Below, piece by piece: positions 60,097 to 64,000 of a DNA stretch of 64,000 bases. The position numbers and the translations under genes are program-made. The stretch comes from SHLQ01 sp033344795. GTDB lineage: Bacteria; Actinomycetota; Acidimicrobiia; Acidimicrobiales; SHLQ01. Below the pieces are notes generated by a model, which ran no database searches, was not told the origin of the DNA, and worked only from the letters and a program-made list of their open reading frames with translations. Positions within the stretch are counted from its first letter, which is position 1; each line of letters begins with the position of its first letter. Location of the stretch: assembly GCA_033344795.1 (NCBI GenBank), contig JAWPMS010000001.1, positions 310,001-374,000 on the forward strand. Direction: 5' to 3'.

Positions 60097-60948
60097 ATGA
60101 CCCACGACATGACCGCCACCACCACCTCCCTCGAGAGAATTGGCACATTCCCGCCAATCACGGGATCCGACTGGCGAAACATGTTCTACGGCGCACCGAC
60201 GCCAATAAATCCCGACGCAGCACAGATGGTGTACGACATCTGTTGGTTCTTGGTCAAGGATGCGACCGCAGCCGCCGATCTCACCGTGGTGACCTTTCGA
60301 GTCGCCCTGAGCCGCCTGCACGAGCTTCCGGCACCGGGCGCGTACACCGCCTGGCTCGCCTCGATCGCGAGCAATGAAGCCCACAGACACCTCGAGGAGA
60401 CCCCAACGAGACGCCTGAGTTCAGCGCTTCTCGCGGACGAAGCCACGAGAGACGCACATTTCTTGGCCGACACACTGGCGGACATGCGCGCGGACTACAA
60501 GCTCGCGTTGATCCTCCGATACCGGTACAACACCCCGCCGCAGTATGTGACGCTCGCCCTCGACATGCGCCCCAGAAAGCTCGGCCGATTGTTCGTCAGC
60601 GCACGCGAGGAGTTCGCCTCGAACAGTTCGATCGCACCATCGATGCTGGCAACCGCCAACCCCCCACGTACCCGACAACTTCCGATGGTGGTGGAGACGT
60701 ACGGTAAGAAGGAGCTACGTCGAAGCATCCTGGGCTACGAATGGCTCGCCTCTGGCTTCCCCATCATTCCCGAGCGCGAAGAACGACGAGAAAAATGGGT
60801 CACATTGGCCCTCACAGCGATCGTGTTGTTGACGATTGCAATAGTTATCACCCGCCCATGGTCAGCAGAACGGCCAACACTCATCGACCCCGACGCCGTC
60901 GTGGTCGAGAACGGACTCGAGATCCCCGTGGAGAACACCGATGGCTAA
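60097..60948 (+). CDS. Membrane-anchored ECF-sigma-like protein
   Basis: A 283-residue protein: N-terminal domain like sigma region 2 (ADLTVVTFRVALSRLHELPA, then AWLASIASNEAHRHLEE), a region-4-like HTH (ADYKLALILRYRYNTPPQYV, TLALDMRPRKLGRLFVSARE), a basic linker and one membrane helix (about 237-256, WVTLALTAIVLLTIAIVIT), with a short outside tail. The conserved -10 recognition residues look weak. It may be a membrane-tethered sigma factor or a degenerate regulator. Its stop overlaps the start of the DUF3048 protein gene by 8 bp. ATG 60109 is another possible start. Confidence 0.7.
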   Translation: MTHDMTATTTSLERIGTFPPITGSDWRNMFYGAPTPINPDAAQMVYDICWFLVKDATAAADLTVVTFRVALSRLHELPAPGAYTAWLASIASNEAHRHLEETPTRRLSSALLADEATRDAHFLADTLADMRADYKLALILRYRYNTPPQYVTLALDMRPRKLGRLFVSAREEFASNSSIAPSMLATANPPRTRQLPMVVETYGKKELRRSILGYEWLASGFPIIPEREERREKWVTLALTAIVLLTIAIVITRPWSAERPTLIDPDAVVVENGLEIPVENTDG

Positions 60949-62452
60949 GCGTTTCCGCACAAGCCGCCTGTTCATGATTCTGTTGCTCATTGGAGCGATG
61001 CTTGCCACGACGACGTCGCTCGCAGGCGCCCAAGGCGGTGTCACCGACGACGAGGCCGTGCTGGTCGCGCGCGAGACCGCGCTCATCGAAGAGGTCGCAT
61101 CCACGCTGGCCACTCTCGACGAACTCGCGGTCGAACGATCACAGGTTCTCGTCGATATCGACACGACGACTGCGGCGATCGAAGGCTCCGCCGACGCTCT
61201 CGAACAATTGGCCTTGGACCGTCGCGAACCAGCGCAGGTGCGCCTGACCATCGCCCTCGAGCGATTTCTCAATGGAGCACCAGCCCAAGAAGCCTTTACC
61301 CGCGAGCTTCGAGCACTCGAGCACGACAGCAGCCCGTTTCAACACCAAGAAGTGCTCGGCTCGATCATCGAGGCGGCGGAGCTTCAGATCGAACAGATCG
61401 ATGCGCAGATTCAGTCGCTGGCCACGACCGTGCCTGAGCTCCAGTCGTCTCGAACTGCGTTGGTCAACAGGATCACCACGATCGATGCCGCAGTTCTCGA
61501 GCTGGGCGTCGCTCTCGACGAAGCAGAGGCCGAACTCCAAGAGGTCACCGAAGCTCTCGACTGGTACCGCAACGCAGATAGCCGTTCGGTACTCACCGGC
61601 CGCGAGACGACAAACGGCAATGGCCGACCAGCGCTTGTTGTAAAGATCGACAACGTACCGAGAGCGCGACCGCAAGCCGGCATCAACGACGCCGACGTCG
61701 TCTACGTCGAATTGGTCGAAGGCGGCGTCACAAGATACGCCGCCGTCTATCACTCCGAAAACGTGCCAACCGTCGGTCCGGTGCGTTCGATGCGCACGAC
61801 CGACATCAACTTGCTGCGAGGACTGAACAAGCCGTTATTCGCGAACTCGGGTGGCAACAGCCGCACAACCACGGCGATCAACAACTCTCCGTTGGTCAAC
61901 ATCGGGCACGCCACAGGGGCGGGCGGCGCGTACTACCGGAACAACAATCGGCCCGCGCCGCACAACCTCTTCAGTTCGACCGATGCGCTTCGACGTGCGG
62001 GAGGGACCTCGGGCGGAGCTCCTCCCGAGCTCTTCACGATTCGCCGGCCCGGTACAGAACTCCCGAATGTGACCTCGGCGTCCACGGGCGTGAGCGTCCA
62101 ATACGAGAACACCACGGCGTCATACACCTGGAACGGTTCGGGCTGGGCCCGCTCGCAAGATGGCCGGCAGACCGTTGATACCGCAGGTGTCCGTACGGCT
62201 CCCGAGACCGTCATTGTGCAGTTCACTCCCTATGGCGTGAGCCCAGCCGATCGCAACTCGCCTGAGGCGAACACGGTCGGCAGTGGCAAAGCCTGGATCT
62301 TCACCGAGGGCGTCCTCATTCGAGGGAGCTGGTCGAAGCCCAATGCGGGCGACGTCACCCTGTATCGCGACTCCGAAGGCAACGAGATCCAGCTGCTTCC
62401 GGGACGGGTGTGGGTCGAGCTTCCAAAGCCCGGCGACGCAACCGTGCGCTAA
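60941..62452 (+). CDS. DUF3048 (YerB-like) domain secreted protein with coiled coil
   Basis: A 503-residue protein with a signal peptide (FMILLLIGAMLATTTSLAGA), a long coiled coil (about 35-205), and a C-terminal DUF3048 domain (ALVVKIDNVPRARPQAGIND, YVELVEGGVTRYAAVYHSEN, PVRSMRTTDI, PLFANSGGN and SWSKPNAGDVTLYRDSEG). YerB-type proteins are lipoproteins or secreted proteins of unknown activity. It is cotranscribed with the sigma-like membrane protein by an 8-bp overlap, and an envelope-stress link is possible. Confidence 0.85.
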   Translation: MAKRFRTSRLFMILLLIGAMLATTTSLAGAQGGVTDDEAVLVARETALIEEVASTLATLDELAVERSQVLVDIDTTTAAIEGSADALEQLALDRREPAQVRLTIALERFLNGAPAQEAFTRELRALEHDSSPFQHQEVLGSIIEAAELQIEQIDAQIQSLATTVPELQSSRTALVNRITTIDAAVLELGVALDEAEAELQEVTEALDWYRNADSRSVLTGRETTNGNGRPALVVKIDNVPRARPQAGINDADVVYVELVEGGVTRYAAVYHSENVPTVGPVRSMRTTDINLLRGLNKPLFANSGGNSRTTTAINNSPLVNIGHATGAGGAYYRNNNRPAPHNLFSSTDALRRAGGTSGGAPPELFTIRRPGTELPNVTSASTGVSVQYENTTASYTWNGSGWARSQDGRQTVDTAGVRTAPETVIVQFTPYGVSPADRNSPEANTVGSGKAWIFTEGVLIRGSWSKPNAGDVTLYRDSEGNEIQLLPGRVWVELPKPGDATVR

Positions 62453-62476
62453 CCGCACCGCCGGTACCCTGACCCC

Positions 62477-63919
62477 ATGGCTCGCCTCCCCTTTCGATGT
62501 GCTGACGACGTGATCTGTGCCGGGCTCGATGCTCTTCGTGTCGAACTCGAGATACCCGAGTCCTTCTCCGATGAGGTGCTCGCCGAGGCCAAGGCCAGTG
62601 CTGAGGCGGGTCCAACGATCCCACCCGGCTCGTCCGGAACATCGATCGTCGATCGGACCGACCTGCCACTCGTCACCATCGATCCGCCGGGGTCGATGGA
62701 CCTCGATCAGGCTGTCCATACCTCACAGACGACGACCGGATGGCGCGTGAACTACGCGATCGCAGACGTCGCGGCCTGGGTGATGCCCGGTGGGGCCGTC
62801 GACCGCGAGAGCCAAGCTCGCGGGTTCACGATGTACAGCCCAGACGGCCGCTCACCTCTCCATCCAACAGCGATCAGCGAGGACGCATCAAGCCTCCTTC
62901 CCGACCTCGACCGTCAAGCGCTGCTGTGGACGATCGATCTGGATGACGCTGGCGAAATCGTCGAGGCTCACCTCGAGCGCGCAGTCGTCCGGTCACGTGC
63001 GCAGTTGACCTATCGAGATGCAGCCAAACTGATCGACGAGGGCGACGATGCCTCATTGCGCGCTCTCAAAGAAGTTGGTCTCCGCCGTGAAGCACTCGAG
63101 ATCGAACGAGGGGCCGTTTCACTCAGGCTCGCGTCGCAAGAGGTCGTCTCCACCAACACGGGTTTCGCCCTCGAATACGATGAGTCCCTTCCAATCGAGG
63201 GGTGGAACGCCCAGATCAGCCTTCTCACAGGGATCGCCGCGGCAACCATCATGCTGGATGGCCGAGTTGGCCTGCTACGAACGCTCCCTCGACCTGACGA
63301 GCGCACCATTCGAGAGCTGCGACGCACCGCACGGGCACTGGGAATCGACTGGCCGAAGTCACGAACGTACCCCGAGGTCGTACGTAGCCTGGACCCGAAC
63401 AACCCAGTCGAGGCCGCGATGATCGCTCAGTCGGCGCGAGGGCTTCGCGGTGCCGGGTATGAAGCGTTCGATGGCGACCTGCCCGAGCACACCGAACACT
63501 CGGCGATCTCGGCAGACTACGCACACGTCACGGCGCCGCTCCGGCGACTGGGTGACCGATACGCAAACGAGTGCGTCTTGGCCAACATCGCTGGCAAACG
63601 TCCGCCTGAGTGGGTTCTGGAGGCGTTGCCAGAGCTGCCCCGACTTCTCGGGCGCGCACGAAATCGGGAGGGGTCACTCGACCGGGCGATCTTCGATCTC
63701 GTCGAGGCTGCGTTGCTTACCGATCGAGTTGGACAGACGTTCTCTGGACTCGTCACCGCTGTTGATGAATCAAAGAACCGAGTGCGCGTGCAACTCACCG
63801 ATCCGGCTGTCGTGGCATATGCGGACGGGCAGGCAGAACTTGGCGACGAGGTTCTCGTTCGCTTAGAGGACGCTCAGGTCAAGACCAGATCGGTCGACTT
63901 CGTTCTCGCCAACGGCTGA
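62477..63919 (+). CDS. RNB-domain ribonuclease (RNase II/R family)
   Basis: A 480-residue 3'-5' exoribonuclease of the short actinobacterial type. The catalytic RNB core has IDPPGSMDLDQAVH (metal Asps), IADVAAWVMPGG, and YAHVTAPLRRLGDRYANECV (Arg active-site motif). It lacks the S1 and cold-shock domains of RNase R, so it resembles RNB-only proteins. The start is ATG 62477. It lies 24 bp after the DUF3048 gene, so it may be in the same transcript. Confidence 0.9.
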   Translation: MARLPFRCADDVICAGLDALRVELEIPESFSDEVLAEAKASAEAGPTIPPGSSGTSIVDRTDLPLVTIDPPGSMDLDQAVHTSQTTTGWRVNYAIADVAAWVMPGGAVDRESQARGFTMYSPDGRSPLHPTAISEDASSLLPDLDRQALLWTIDLDDAGEIVEAHLERAVVRSRAQLTYRDAAKLIDEGDDASLRALKEVGLRREALEIERGAVSLRLASQEVVSTNTGFALEYDESLPIEGWNAQISLLTGIAAATIMLDGRVGLLRTLPRPDERTIRELRRTARALGIDWPKSRTYPEVVRSLDPNNPVEAAMIAQSARGLRGAGYEAFDGDLPEHTEHSAISADYAHVTAPLRRLGDRYANECVLANIAGKRPPEWVLEALPELPRLLGRARNREGSLDRAIFDLVEAALLTDRVGQTFSGLVTAVDESKNRVRVQLTDPAVVAYADGQAELGDEVLVRLEDAQVKTRSVDFVLANG

Positions 63920-63923
63920 CGCG

Positions 63924-64000
63924 CTAGCTGATCGTTGCAGACTTCGGTGCGTAGAGTTCGGCGGCCGTGTCTCCGTTGCTGGCCACCGTCAGGAGTTCAT
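63924..64000 (-). CDS. C-terminal end of an unidentified gene entering from the right
   Basis: The minus strand ends in TAG at 63924-63926 and is open upstream to the window edge: ELLTVASNGDTAAELYAPKS-type sequence with normal codon use. The stop lies 4 bp after the RNB gene stop, a typical convergent layout. Too short to identify. Confidence 0.4.
   Translation of the reverse strand, partial: ELLTVASNGDTAAELYAPKSATIS

Noticed and set aside
1..64000. tRNA, rRNA, tmRNA or other structured RNA genes
   Set aside because: Intergenic gaps are all under 300 bp and none shows a cloverleaf or conserved rRNA sequence by eye.

Overview
The window is a gene-dense stretch of chromosome from a high-GC actinobacterium. 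No rRNA, tRNA, CRISPR array, insertion sequence or phage module was seen. A WhiB protein, an F420-type luciferase-like oxidoreductase, a mycoredoxin-like glutaredoxin, a DUF2510/septum-formation protein, a ferrochelatase with actinobacterial-type extra cysteines and a DUF3048 protein all point to Actinomycetota. The style (GTG/TTG starts, 4-bp coupled overlaps, interlocking convergent stops, many secreted acidic proteins, DUF1800/DUF1501 pair) suggests a marine/freshwater Acidimicrobiia (Ilumatobacter-like) genome; this placement is inference.

Layout. 1-4.1 kb: end of a secreted protein, dxs, a shikimate kinase with a C-terminal membrane tail, and an F420-type oxidoreductase. 4.1-8.3 kb: an operon of three membrane-anchored Asp-box (propeller-like) proteins. 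8.3-14.8 kb: cyclophilin lipoprotein, ABC exporter with TetR regulator, M20 peptidase, small NTPase, SDR. 14.8-28.9 kb: EamA transporter, AlkZ-like protein, CapA/GT2/GH26 envelope polysaccharide group, CoA transferase, HAD phosphatase, haem/copper lipoprotein, SelO, and a first two-component system facing a secreted helical protein. 30-37.9 kb: NfuA, YCII protein, ECF sigma with an SH3/Gmad2 membrane partner, ABC-F, septum-formation protein with 30-bp tandem repeats, mycoredoxin. 38-41.4 kb: whiB, a CarH-like B12-binding regulator, nei and ferrochelatase in one tight operon that looks like a photo-oxidative stress unit. 41.4-47.9 kb: a second two-component system, divergent from a DUF1800-DUF1501 operon across a tandemly duplicated operator region, then an M1 peptidase. 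48-53.7 kb: VanZ protein, small acidic protein, and a topoisomerase-IV-like A/B gene pair behind a LexA-like box. 53.8-64 kb: RTX-repeat protein flanked by repeats, a rhodanese with in-frame UGA at its catalytic cysteine, Popeye-like cNMP protein, RecB-family nuclease, mutM, a membrane-anchored sigma-like protein with a DUF3048 protein, and an RNB ribonuclease.

The most striking observation is the rhodanese at 55065-55472. An in-frame TGA sits exactly where the active-site cysteine belongs, the frame then continues through normal rhodanese C-terminal sequence to a TAA that interlocks with the convergent neighbour, and a small hairpin fitting the general bacterial SECIS pattern lies just behind the TGA. 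This looks like a selenocysteine rhodanese, unless the base is a sequencing error or nonsense mutation. Second are the light/B12-type regulon and the shared TGAAG half-sites of the two two-component systems.
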